Shown here: one piece after another, positions 42,235 to 51,201 of the stretch | Layout: every line of letters begins with the position of its first letter | How positions within the stretch are numbered: position 1 is the first letter of the stretch | Assembly: GCA_020860515.1 (NCBI GenBank) | Contig: JAJBUG010000091.1 | Span: 62,001 to 126,000 of the forward strand | DNA: 64,000 bases | Origin: Bacteroidales bacterium | GTDB lineage: Bacteria; Bacteroidota; Bacteroidia; Bacteroidales; Muribaculaceae | Direction: 5' to 3' | The notes under the pieces: model-generated | The model's database searches: none | Seen by the model: only the letters and a program-made list of their open reading frames with translations | Told to the model about the DNA's origin: nothing | Program-made: the position numbers and the translations under genes

Positions 42235-44442
42235 ATGGAAAATAATAACCAACTACTAAACCTCGCAGCAGAGTATGCAAAAGAATACTGCAACGATGCT
42301 GTGTATCCAGCTCATCTTTTCAAAGCCCTGCTTCACAAAGATACCGGGCTGATTGATTTTCTGGAGTCAACACTCGACAAGGATTATTTTTATCTGCAAG
42401 AGTGGGCAGATGTGCAGATGCAGCTTGCACCAAAGGCTATGCGCCCCAACAAGCATCCCGAGGCAAGCAGCGAAACCCAGGCAGTGCTCGACGAGGCTGA
42501 GAATTACAACCTCAAAATGGGCCTTGCCGATGAGGATCCACTCGGACTGCTGGCAGCCGTGGTAACTCCCGGGGTGGGATTCAGCTTCGATCAGCTAAAG
42601 ACACTTCCACTCAACGCATCTGAAATCTGTGACAAGGTGCCTGCATCGGGCAAGGCTGGATCTGCTTCAAGCCCTGCCAAGCCCACCTCACATTCAAATG
42701 ATGTGGCTCAATACACCATAGATATGTGCGCCGACTACCGTGCTGGCAAATATGGGCCAGTAATCGGATTTGAAAGTGAATTGTCAGAAATCTATGAAAT
42801 TCTTGGCCGCAAAAACAAATCGAGTGTGCTTATCGTGGGTGAGACTGGCGTAGGCAAAACCTCCCTGGTAAGAAAGCTCGTTGAGAAAATCAGTGATGGC
42901 TCTGCCCCAGCATTCCTTCAAGGGAATGAGGTGCTTGAGCTTGACTTGGCTGCCATCGGCGCAGACGCCTCATACCGAGGCGAAGCTGAAAGCCGTCTTA
43001 AAAACATTCTCACCAACCTGCGCGAAGGCGGTCGCTCAATACTGGTAATCGAGGGAATTGACCGCATTTTCGATAAGCAAAGCAATCTCTATGGCCTCAG
43101 CACCATCCTAAAGCAAGAGCTGGCCAAAGTCGACTTGCACTTGGTAGCTACCACGGCGATTGATGGCTACACTAAGAACCTGGAGACGGACAAAGAATTT
43201 GTGAGCAAGGTGGAGAAGCTAAGCATCGACGAACCCGATGCCCAGCTGTGCCAAGAAATCATCGAAGGCATAATCGACGAATACAACACCTTCCATGGTT
43301 TGACCACCGAAGCTGATGCCATAGCCGAAGCGATACAACTATCTAAGCGTTATCTAACCGAGAGATCTCTTCCCGACTCTGCCATTGGCCTGATTGACCG
43401 CACCATGTCGCAGGTAAAAACAGCCAATGATATTTCCGCTGACGGAGAAAAGCGACAGACCGTAGGCAAGGACGATTTATACGCAGTGGTGGCCAAGCTA
43501 ACTGGCATCCCATTGGGCAAAGTACAATCATCAGAGCGCGAACGCCTAATCAATGGCGAGGAAATACTCAAGAAGAGGGTTGTAGGCCAAGACCATGCCG
43601 TAAAGAAAGTGCTCGATGCAGTGTTCGAAGCCCGCTCAGGCCTTAATAAGAAAGGTCAGCCAATGGGCTCGTTCTTCTTCCTGGGCCCGACCGGTACCGG
43701 CAAGACCGAACTCTCGAAAGCCCTGGCAGAATTCCTATTCAACGACGAGTCAGCCCTGCTGCGCTTCGATATGTCGGAGTTCAAGGAGGAGCACTCGGTG
43801 GCTCTGCTCTACGGTGCGCCTCCGGGATACGTAGGCTACGAAGAAGGCGGTCTGCTTGTAAACAAGATTCGCCAAAAGCCCTATTCAGTAGTGCTCTTCG
43901 ATGAGATCGAGAAGGCTCACAAATCGGTATTCGACCTCTTTTTGCAGATTCTCGACGAGGGCAAGCTCCACGACCGTCTGGGCCGAGTAGGCGACTTCTC
44001 CAATGCCCTTATACTCTTCACCAGCAATATTGGCAGCAAATTCATTGTTGACACATTCAACAAGGGCCAGGTGCCACAGAGCAACACTCTGATGGACATT
44101 ATGCAAGATTATTTCCGCCCAGAGTTCTTGGGCCGTCTTACCGAAATAATCCCGTTCTCACCAATTACCGAGGAAACAGTAACCCGCATCTTCCAAATCC
44201 ACCTCAAGGGCTTGCTCAAGCTGCTCGATGCTCAGAACATCAAGCTCGAAATCGACGAGGACACTATGCACCACATCGCAATGAAAGGCTTCAATCCGCA
44301 GTACGGCGCGCGCCCAATCATTGGCATCATCCGCAAGGAGCTGCGCAATCCGCTGTCGAAGCTCATCATCGCGGGCAAGGTAAAGAGCGGCGACACAGTG
44401 AAAGTAGGAATAAAGGATGGCGAGGTAGAGTTCAAGGTGTGA
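42235..44442 (+). CDS. tssH: T6SS sheath-disassembly ATPase ClpV (TssH)
   Basis: This 735-residue AAA+ protein recycles contracted sheath. It has a Clp N-domain (AAEYAKEYCNDAVYPAHLFK), NBD1 with Walker A GETGVGKTSLV near residue 201, and NBD2 with GPTGTGKTELSKAL near 483 and Walker B VVLFDEIEKAH. The linker between NBD1 and NBD2 is very short: the coiled-coil middle domain of ClpB-type proteins is essentially missing, which explains the small size. Context (TssB/TssC next) assigns it to the T6SS rather than general proteostasis. Confidence 0.88.
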   Translation: MENNNQLLNLAAEYAKEYCNDAVYPAHLFKALLHKDTGLIDFLESTLDKDYFYLQEWADVQMQLAPKAMRPNKHPEASSETQAVLDEAENYNLKMGLADEDPLGLLAAVVTPGVGFSFDQLKTLPLNASEICDKVPASGKAGSASSPAKPTSHSNDVAQYTIDMCADYRAGKYGPVIGFESELSEIYEILGRKNKSSVLIVGETGVGKTSLVRKLVEKISDGSAPAFLQGNEVLELDLAAIGADASYRGEAESRLKNILTNLREGGRSILVIEGIDRIFDKQSNLYGLSTILKQELAKVDLHLVATTAIDGYTKNLETDKEFVSKVEKLSIDEPDAQLCQEIIEGIIDEYNTFHGLTTEADAIAEAIQLSKRYLTERSLPDSAIGLIDRTMSQVKTANDISADGEKRQTVGKDDLYAVVAKLTGIPLGKVQSSERERLINGEEILKKRVVGQDHAVKKVLDAVFEARSGLNKKGQPMGSFFFLGPTGTGKTELSKALAEFLFNDESALLRFDMSEFKEEHSVALLYGAPPGYVGYEEGGLLVNKIRQKPYSVVLFDEIEKAHKSVFDLFLQILDEGKLHDRLGRVGDFSNALILFTSNIGSKFIVDTFNKGQVPQSNTLMDIMQDYFRPEFLGRLTEIIPFSPITEETVTRIFQIHLKGLLKLLDAQNIKLEIDEDTMHHIAMKGFNPQYGARPIIGIIRKELRNPLSKLIIAGKVKSGDTVKVGIKDGEVEFKV

Positions 44443-44443
44443 G

Positions 44444-44513
44444 GTGTTAAGTGTTAAGTATTAAGTATTAAGTGTTAAGTGTTAAGTGTTAAGTATTAAG
44501 AATTAAGTATTAA
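44444..44513. repeat. ten tandem heptamers inside the T6SS operon
   Basis: Ten head-to-tail seven-base units (GTGTTAA with variants GTATTAA and GAATTAA) directly follow the ClpV stop and end 24 bases before the TssB start. The same unit occurs at 9061-9126. It fills the largest gap in the operon. Confidence 0.9.
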
Positions 44514-44537
44514 GAAACCAATAAAATAATTTCAACT

Positions 44538-45002
44538 ATGGCAATGAAAGAGAATTTCATCTCGATGGCCCCAGATGAGCAGTCGAGTGCGAAAGTCAAT
44601 CCCATTGACAACAACAAGACCCTATTCATCGATCAGTTCACAACTGATGTTGAGCCTGGCGACCCACAATTCGTAGAGGATATCCAGAACATCAACGATG
44701 CCTTCGCTCACTTTCGCCCCCAAGTAGAAGTTGATTTCATCGACGAAGAGGGCGGCTCAGTGAACGAGACACTTCATTTTAACGAAATCCGTGACTTCGA
44801 AGCCAACGGCGGCAAGGGTCGCTTGGTAGAGAACAGTCCCTTCCTGTCGGGCGTAAAGGAAAAAATCGACGCTCACGCCAAGGTGCGCAAGAGCATTGAG
44901 CAGAACCGCAAACTGCGTGACATCCTGAAGGATGCTGAATCGCGCGAAGAGCTCAAGGCCATGCTCGAATCAATGCTTGCTGAACTTGAAAACAACAAAT
45001 AA
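44538..45002 (+). CDS. tssB: T6SS sheath small subunit TssB
   Basis: This 154-residue protein has the TssB/VipA pattern: FRPQVEVDFIDEEGGSVNET, the central HFNEIRDFEANGG and a C-terminal helical region RKSIEQNRKLRDILKDAESR that interlocks with TssC. TssB and TssC form the contractile sheath. It is shorter on the N-terminal side than VipA-like homologues in some taxa but normal for Bacteroidetes. It lies 12 bases upstream of tssC. Confidence 0.88.
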   Translation: MAMKENFISMAPDEQSSAKVNPIDNNKTLFIDQFTTDVEPGDPQFVEDIQNINDAFAHFRPQVEVDFIDEEGGSVNETLHFNEIRDFEANGGKGRLVENSPFLSGVKEKIDAHAKVRKSIEQNRKLRDILKDAESREELKAMLESMLAELENNK

Positions 45003-45014
45003 CACATAATAGAA

Positions 45015-46382
45015 ATGGCAGAAGCTGAAATGAAAAAAGCCCCCGCAGCACAAGGGGCATCACAGCAGGGAGCAGCTCCACAGCGCGAAGCCGCTAAGGA
45101 TCCCTCACAATTGCTGAAAAAGTTTGGCGGATTCAATGCAATCCGTGGATTCATGCCAGATGCTGACAATCTGAATCCTGCTCGCAAGGCCAACAAGGCT
45201 GTATTCCTCAGCGACAAGCGCTTCGAGGACAAGCGCGAAATGCTGAAGCGCGACATCAAGACCTGGCTCGAACTGCTCAACGGTGGCGCTGACACAGCAA
45301 CCGCCCTGGTTGACGAGTGCAAGGCAAAGGAAGAAAAATACACCGATGTGCTGAAGCAAGGCATTTCCGATGCACTCTATGCCACTGAGAATCTGGAGCG
45401 CGCTTACCGTTCGCTCGATGCTTTCTTCAAGACCGCTGGCACCGACAAGGTAAAGAATCTGCGCCTTATCAATGTAGTGAAGGAAGATATCGCTGACCCC
45501 GACTCAGGCTTTGCCAACGAGGTAGAAGACCTGCTCCGCAACGGCTTTGACCGCCTCAGCCTCAAGGATGCTTACAGCCTGCTGGTAGTGCCTGGCAATG
45601 TGTTCCAGGACAAGGCTTCGCTGCTGCAATGGGCAAAAATCGCCTATAAATACAAGGTGCTGCTGATTACCGACCATGCCGACGAATATTCATTCGACGA
45701 CCTGCAGGCCAATACAGAGGGCTACCGCGACAGCGATTCAGAGCTGATGAACGTGGTGATGACCGCCAACTGGATCGTAGGCCGCGACGCTGAAAAGATG
45801 GCTTCGGGCGAAGAGGATGCCAACGCTTTCTATGTGTATCCGGCAGGTGCATTAGCTGGCAAGCTCTATGATGAGACAGCCAACATGGCACAGGGCGCTG
45901 GTGGCAAGAAATATGGCACGCTCGACGGCGTGAAGGGCGTGAAACTTGACCTGTTGAAGAGCGAAATCGCAGCTCTGATGGACAATCAGGTAGTGCCGAT
46001 GGTTTACAGCGAAGGCCGCGTGATGGCATTCAACAATTCCACCCTTTACAATGGCGATCTGGACGCCATGAAGGAATACCCCATCGTGCGAGTATTCGAC
46101 TGGGTGAAGAAGGTGCTTATGAACTTTGTGCATGAGGTGGCTCTGGAGAATTGGGATCCATACAACTCGCCCAAGAACCTCAAGGCTAAGATACAGGCCT
46201 TCCTCAATGATTACAAGGGCTACGGCAACCTGTTCCAGAACTATGAAATTAAGGAACCCAGCCAGGATCCTGTGACCAAGCGCATCACCTGCGACATCAG
46301 CTTGACTCCCTTCTACTCAGCCAAGAACTTTGTGATCAAGGTGGCAGCTGACAAGAAAGACAAAGAGGCCGCATTGTCATAA
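45015..46382 (+). CDS. tssC: T6SS sheath large subunit TssC
   Basis: This 455-residue protein is the major sheath component. After an Ala/Gln-rich start (KKAPAAQGASQQGAAPQRE) the TssC fold follows: RDIKTWLELLNGG, LRLINVVKEDI, YSLLVVPGNVFQDKASLLQW and the handshake region CDISLTPFYSAKNFVIKV at the end. The two-strand C-terminal end that links rings is present. Placement immediately after tssB is universal in T6SS loci. Confidence 0.88.
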   Translation: MAEAEMKKAPAAQGASQQGAAPQREAAKDPSQLLKKFGGFNAIRGFMPDADNLNPARKANKAVFLSDKRFEDKREMLKRDIKTWLELLNGGADTATALVDECKAKEEKYTDVLKQGISDALYATENLERAYRSLDAFFKTAGTDKVKNLRLINVVKEDIADPDSGFANEVEDLLRNGFDRLSLKDAYSLLVVPGNVFQDKASLLQWAKIAYKYKVLLITDHADEYSFDDLQANTEGYRDSDSELMNVVMTANWIVGRDAEKMASGEEDANAFYVYPAGALAGKLYDETANMAQGAGGKKYGTLDGVKGVKLDLLKSEIAALMDNQVVPMVYSEGRVMAFNNSTLYNGDLDAMKEYPIVRVFDWVKKVLMNFVHEVALENWDPYNSPKNLKAKIQAFLNDYKGYGNLFQNYEIKEPSQDPVTKRITCDISLTPFYSAKNFVIKVAADKKDKEAALS

Positions 46383-46425
46383 TAATGGGGCTTAAATCAT
46401 ACCAATTTAATAAACACTTATCATT

Positions 46426-46818
46426 ATGGCTAAAACACCCGTAAAGATTGAAATCGACGGCTACAAGGAACGCGAAGTCCTGATGGTCAAGTACGAATTT
46501 GACCAGGCCACTGACGTTGAAGGCCAAATGTCGGGCATTCCACGCGGAGGTCAGATTGTAGTAAGAGTGAAGGCTCTCAACGATGGCACCCCCGATTTGA
46601 TGGCATGGATGGTAGAGCGCAATCTGCCCAAAGACGGCTCAATCACATTCATGGAGACCAAGACTGGCAAGAAGATGAAGTCAATCGACTTCACTCGCGG
46701 CTATTGCGTAAAATTCGAGGAAAAATGGGAGGACAAAATGGGACATTTCGAGGAAATCACCATTACCTGCCAAAGAATTACCTTCGGCTCGGTAACATTC
46801 GAGAACGATTGGGCATAA
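46426..46818 (+). CDS. Hcp-like tube protein (TssD), first of four
   Basis: This 130-residue protein is an Hcp-type beta-barrel that stacks as hexameric rings inside the sheath and carries cargo. It matches the Bacteroidetes TssD pattern: REVLMVKYEFDQATDVEGQM, SGIPRGGQIVVRVKALNDG and CVKFEEKWEDKMGHFEEITI. It is close to the next gene (shared SGIPRGG and VKALNDG motifs), pointing to duplication. Confidence 0.85.
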   Translation: MAKTPVKIEIDGYKEREVLMVKYEFDQATDVEGQMSGIPRGGQIVVRVKALNDGTPDLMAWMVERNLPKDGSITFMETKTGKKMKSIDFTRGYCVKFEEKWEDKMGHFEEITITCQRITFGSVTFENDWA

Positions 46819-46845
46819 TATCAACCACACTAAACCATTAAAGAT

Positions 46846-47244
46846 ATGGCATCAAATGTAACACCGGTAGTACTGCAAGTACAAGACTTCCAAGATCGCG
46901 AAGTGATGATGGTTGACTACAAGTTTGACCAGACCATTGATCGCGAAGGCCAGATCTCGGGTATTCCCCGTGGCGGTAGAGTGAACCTGAGAGTGAAAGC
47001 CCTCAACGACGGCAACAACCAATTGCTGCAGTGGATGCTTTCGCCCAATGACCCAAGAGACATGAAGGTGGTATTCTACAACACCGTAGATGGCTCCACT
47101 ATGAAGGAGCTGGTAGGCAAAGGCTGCTATTGCGTGCACTACACCGAGAAATGGGAAGATGGCGAAGAGCACTTCGAGGAAATCGAGGTGGTATGCCAAT
47201 CCCTGGCCAACGGCCCAGTAGAATTTGAGAACCCCTGGAAATAA
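46846..47244 (+). CDS. Hcp-like tube protein (TssD), second of four
   Basis: This 132-residue paralogue of the upstream protein shares DREGQISGIPRGGRVNLRVK, KALNDG and HYTEKWEDGEEHFEEIEVVC. Two close but distinct Hcps in tandem allow mixed or staged tubes, or different cargoes per Hcp; this is inference. The gap to the previous gene is 27 bases. Confidence 0.85.
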   Translation: MASNVTPVVLQVQDFQDREVMMVDYKFDQTIDREGQISGIPRGGRVNLRVKALNDGNNQLLQWMLSPNDPRDMKVVFYNTVDGSTMKELVGKGCYCVHYTEKWEDGEEHFEEIEVVCQSLANGPVEFENPWK

Positions 47245-47307
47245 ATCATCACGATGCCGTGAGGCTGAGCCAACGACTTGGCCTCATGGCTAATATTTCT
47301 TCCATTT

Positions 47308-47724
47308 ATGGCAATATCTGCTAAGCTTCAACTTTGCAACTTTGGATTTGGCATCGTAGAGCACGAATATGATTTGGTGAGCCTCGACTACACTATCGAT
47401 CGCCACCACAATGGGATTTGCCCTGATGGAAGGCCAATGAGCCGCTCGCTGCGAGTAAGCGTGATTGCTCCTGACAAGGCTGATATAGAGCTGTTTCATT
47501 GGTACATTTCGCAATGCCAGATGTCTGGGCGCATTATCATTGACCTATCCGACGCTCAGGTAAATGGGCGCACCAAAAGAATCGATTTCCATGACGCGGT
47601 GTGCCGAGAGATGTGCGAAACCTACGATATCTCCAGCACCAGCCGGCGAGTGCTGAGCTTGAACTTGGTCAGCGACACAGTGGAAACTGAGGACCAAACC
47701 TATCATGCCTCCTGGCTAAGCTAA
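47308..47724 (+). CDS. divergent Hcp-like protein, third of four
   Basis: I start at MAISAKLQLCNFG (47308), 138 residues; ten earlier residues of the open frame lack support. The pattern of an Hcp barrel is kept but diverged: IVEHEYDLVSLDYTIDRHHN, GRPMSRSLRVSVIAPDKADI and LFHWYISQ. It carries the extra cysteines LC, IC, QC, VCREMC. Probably a specialised tube or tube-initiating ring rather than bulk tube. Confidence 0.72.
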   Translation: MAISAKLQLCNFGFGIVEHEYDLVSLDYTIDRHHNGICPDGRPMSRSLRVSVIAPDKADIELFHWYISQCQMSGRIIIDLSDAQVNGRTKRIDFHDAVCREMCETYDISSTSRRVLSLNLVSDTVETEDQTYHASWLS

Positions 47725-47743
47725 AATTCCACAGAAGAGTGAC

Positions 47744-48202
47744 ATGAATGGGAATTTGTCGAACGAAATAAAATGCACCTTGTTGATGGGGGCAATTACA
47801 AGCCAGTTTGCATACAAAGACCGTGACCATAGCCTCACGGTGCAATCGCTCAATTACAAATGCACCCGCCCTGTTGACTCAAAAGGAAGGCCCTACAGCA
47901 CCACAGAGACTGTGATTTTGGAAATTATAGTCAAGGCTGAGGGTGAGGTGCACGGATTATTCCAATTATTATCTGAGGATTCCCCCACTGATATATCAAT
48001 CCTTTACAATGCGAAATTTGACCCTGCCAATCAATTAAGCGAGTATGACAGCGCAATAGTGTTTACGGGGTATTTGACCGAGATTAACGAAGTTTTCAAT
48101 GCAGCAGATTCTAATCCTTTGCTTTTGCGGATCAAATTCCTTACCAGCGCCATCAAATATCTTGGCCTTAACCAACCATTAGATTTGCCTATAACCCAAT
48201 AA
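47744..48202 (+). CDS. divergent Hcp-like protein, fourth of four
   Basis: This 152-residue protein keeps the Hcp-like arrangement: TVQSLNYKCTRPVDSKGRPY, TTETVILEIIVKA and LFQLLSEDS, with a longer C-terminus. It directly precedes vgrG by 14 bases, so a role as adaptor between tube and spike is plausible by position. Assignment is weaker than for the first two. Confidence 0.68.
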   Translation: MNGNLSNEIKCTLLMGAITSQFAYKDRDHSLTVQSLNYKCTRPVDSKGRPYSTTETVILEIIVKAEGEVHGLFQLLSEDSPTDISILYNAKFDPANQLSEYDSAIVFTGYLTEINEVFNAADSNPLLLRIKFLTSAIKYLGLNQPLDLPITQ

Positions 48203-48216
48203 ACCATCATAGTACT

Positions 48217-51201
48217 ATGAACACTAATTACAAATTATCTATTAGCAATCTCAAAAAGGAGAAAATCGATATAAAATTAGGCTCTGATGAAAAGTTATCA
48301 GACACAATCAGTGCCACGCTGGTTTCAGTGGATTACTGCAAAGAAATTTACACGCCTGGATGGATAAAAATTAAAATTTTACTAAAGTCTTCGGCTACTT
48401 TAAACCGCAAATCTATCATAGAACTGCTAAAACCAGCTCAACTCTCATTGCTGTATAATGATTTTAAAATTGCTGAAAACTATGATATATTCCAGATCTC
48501 ACCATCTTATCAAGGAGCTGGCACCGAGAAAGTTTGGTATGTGAGCATCACTGCCTACAGTCCCGACAAATATTTAACCCTCGAAAAAGCCTGCCGCTCA
48601 TGGTGCGGCAAAAAGCTATTCGCTGATATTATCACATCATTATGCGTAACATGCAAAAACCCAAGCGAGACCACAAACGACATAGAAGATGCTGGATCCT
48701 CGGGCGATGCTGGAACACCAGAAGATGCTGGAACCTCGGAGGATACTGGAATCTCGGAGGAAGCTGGAACATCAGAGGAAGCTGGGGCTTCAAAGAATGC
48801 TGAGACCTCAGAGGATGCTGGAATTTCTGAAGATGCTGGAGTATCAGAAGATGATGGAATTTCAGGGGATTCAGAGGATTCTGGAACTTCAGGGGATTCA
48901 GAGGATTCAGGGAATTCTGGAACTTCGGGAGATTCTGCTGGCACTTCCACTTCAAAGTTCATTCATTCCACCGAATTACAGGGTACTACTTTCCTCAATA
49001 ATTTAAATTATCTTCAATTCAAGGCTACGGATGGCAATAACTACGAATTTTTGATTCCCTACTTGGTGCAGTACAACGAAAGTTTTTATGATTTCTTAGT
49101 ACGCACACTTAACCGATATGGAGAATTTTTATACCACGAAGAGAGTACAGTTTATGTAGGGATACCCACCTCAAAATCAAATCCCATTACTATTAAAATA
49201 GAAGATATTTCCTCGATTACTTATAATGATAGCGACATACAAGAATACGCCTCGCCTTTAGCCGAAGATTATGTAAATGAGGAGATAAAGAATGGCAGTA
49301 CCGAGCTTTCATACAAGGATGAGGTAACAGCTTATAATTACACTGAGGTAGTGCCCAAAGCTTACGCCGACTTTACCGAAATGATGGACGTATCGGATAG
49401 ATTCGTCACTCAGATTGTAGGGGAAGTGGGTCAACAAGACAATGTGTTAGGCATGTTGGCAGGAGCTGCAACAAAAGCAGCATTCAGCACCTTTGAAGCC
49501 TATCAGCAATACAAGGAAGTGACCAAAGAATATGAAACGGCTCATCTTAAAAATCCGGGCACAAAAGAAAAGCCAGACACTACCCACTTTGACCAGCGAG
49601 GAGCAGGCGCAGAGGATGAAACCAACTTGTTAGAAGATATTAAGACCAAGCGCACAACCCTCAGCTCTGGAGGAGTTGAAAATGAAACTACAAATAAGCA
49701 GAACCTGCAAGATGCTTCCTCTAAAGCCCAGAACTCAGGATTTAACAGATATGCCTCCTACTCTACGGGCAAGCTATTTTACCAATATTACTCAGCAGAT
49801 GCGCCAGTGTGCGATGATTCTGGCAAATTTGTAATATATACTCGCTCATACATCCCAGATACCCGCAAAGCTGAAGAAAAACAGACTCTCAACACCATTA
49901 CCATTGATTTGGGTAGCAACCCAAAATATGATTTGCGCCTTGGCAATCTAATCTCTCTCGATGGGGAAAAATATATAATAACTAAGATTCGCGGCCTATC
50001 CGAGCAAAACCCAACATCTGCCGACAATGACAAGACTATTATCGAGGCTGTGCCCTTTGATGGAACAAAATATTACCCTCCATTAGCCAAAACAGAGCCT
50101 ATCAGGAAGAGCGGGCCACAAACGGCAAGAGTGACAGATACCTTTGACCCCCAGCGCCTCAACAGAGTGAGAGTTAAATATCCATGGGCCACAAGCTCCG
50201 ATGAAATATCACCTTGGATAAGGATAGCACAACCCCTGGCTGGCGAAGACACTGGATTTAATTTCGCGCCCCAGGAGGGGGATGAGGCTTTGGTAGATTA
50301 CGAAGATGGCAATGTAGAAAAGCCTTACGTAGTGGGCATGCTGTATCGCTGCGGTCAAAAGCCTGACAATGATTCGGGTCATGGCACTATCTCAAATATC
50401 ACTTCTCACGATGGTCAGAAAATAATTTTCACTGACCAAAATGATGCCGACTTTGTGACCTCGCTTTCACCGGCACTGAGCACTTTGGCCAAATTTATTC
50501 CAAGCATTTCAGAGAAAATTCCCGATGACAAGACCTTCGGATCAATTGAGTTGACTGATCGTGCGGGCATTTATTCGATGGAACTATCGAGCACTGACCG
50601 CTCAATCAAAATTAATTCTACATTTGGCGACATCGAAATCAATGCTCTTACAGGCATCACAATCAACGCTCCAAACGGAGATATTACCATTGCAGGCAAG
50701 AATATTGATATCAAGGCGGGCAACCGCATAAGCATACAATCGGGTGCCAATCTTACCAACAATTCCGAGCCTTGGATGCCTTTGATATTCAACAAATTAG
50801 CAAGCATAAGCTCAAATGCTTTAGCTGAAAAAGTCATAGCACCTGTTGATCTGAAACTACTAAGATGCGTGGTAGAAATGATTCTGCGTCCAATAAGTGG
50901 CACTCTAAGCCTTAAATCCAACCGCTATTTAACGATGGAGGCTGGCTCGGGCAATGTGGAGATACTCGACGAGGATTGGATTGCGGAACACAAACTCTCG
51001 GGAAAAATCAAACAATCCTTCCTTAATACTTTCCCATTTATGGGCCAGAACCTTTATCCCAAAATGGTATATAATGCTGCTGTAACAGCAAGGCATTTAT
51101 TGATGGACCTCCATAAACAATATTACGCATTTGCAACCGAAATTCAGAAAAAGGCAAACGAATACTACGATTTATATGACGATCTCAAAAAACAAAACTG
51201 A
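48217..51201 (+). CDS. tssI: VgrG spike protein (TssI) with long repeat insert
   Basis: At 994 residues this is much longer than typical Bacteroidetes VgrG proteins (about 600). The N-terminal gp27-like part is interrupted at about residues 157-245 by an acidic Ser/Gly/Glu repeat region, after which gp27-like sequence resumes (TELQGTTFLNNLNYLQFKAT). A gp5-like OB fold follows at about 635-720 (RVTDTFDPQRLNRVRVKYPW, FAPQEGDEALVDYEDGNVEK). A beta-helix needle runs from about 790 to 860 (STFGDIEINALTGITINAPN). A further about 130 residues end the protein, helical at the last 60. It forms the puncturing tip with the PAAR-like protein. The stop overlaps the next gene. Confidence 0.88.
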   Translation: MNTNYKLSISNLKKEKIDIKLGSDEKLSDTISATLVSVDYCKEIYTPGWIKIKILLKSSATLNRKSIIELLKPAQLSLLYNDFKIAENYDIFQISPSYQGAGTEKVWYVSITAYSPDKYLTLEKACRSWCGKKLFADIITSLCVTCKNPSETTNDIEDAGSSGDAGTPEDAGTSEDTGISEEAGTSEEAGASKNAETSEDAGISEDAGVSEDDGISGDSEDSGTSGDSEDSGNSGTSGDSAGTSTSKFIHSTELQGTTFLNNLNYLQFKATDGNNYEFLIPYLVQYNESFYDFLVRTLNRYGEFLYHEESTVYVGIPTSKSNPITIKIEDISSITYNDSDIQEYASPLAEDYVNEEIKNGSTELSYKDEVTAYNYTEVVPKAYADFTEMMDVSDRFVTQIVGEVGQQDNVLGMLAGAATKAAFSTFEAYQQYKEVTKEYETAHLKNPGTKEKPDTTHFDQRGAGAEDETNLLEDIKTKRTTLSSGGVENETTNKQNLQDASSKAQNSGFNRYASYSTGKLFYQYYSADAPVCDDSGKFVIYTRSYIPDTRKAEEKQTLNTITIDLGSNPKYDLRLGNLISLDGEKYIITKIRGLSEQNPTSADNDKTIIEAVPFDGTKYYPPLAKTEPIRKSGPQTARVTDTFDPQRLNRVRVKYPWATSSDEISPWIRIAQPLAGEDTGFNFAPQEGDEALVDYEDGNVEKPYVVGMLYRCGQKPDNDSGHGTISNITSHDGQKIIFTDQNDADFVTSLSPALSTLAKFIPSISEKIPDDKTFGSIELTDRAGIYSMELSSTDRSIKINSTFGDIEINALTGITINAPNGDITIAGKNIDIKAGNRISIQSGANLTNNSEPWMPLIFNKLASISSNALAEKVIAPVDLKLLRCVVEMILRPISGTLSLKSNRYLTMEAGSGNVEILDEDWIAEHKLSGKIKQSFLNTFPFMGQNLYPKMVYNAAVTARHLLMDLHKQYYAFATEIQKKANEYYDLYDDLKKQN
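48686..48953 (+). repeat. in-frame 18-base repeats inside vgrG
   Basis: Repeated 18-base units (such as GATGCTGGAACCTCGGAG) encode DAGTSE-like hexapeptides with substitutions, about fifteen times, ending in DSEDSGTSGD variants. The unit length is a multiple of three, so slippage changes length without breaking the frame. It encodes an acidic, flexible loop in the spike base. Confidence 0.85.

Noticed and set aside
48686..48953. CRISPR-like array in vgrG
   Set aside because: The repeats are coding, contiguous and spacerless, and encode hexapeptide repeats.
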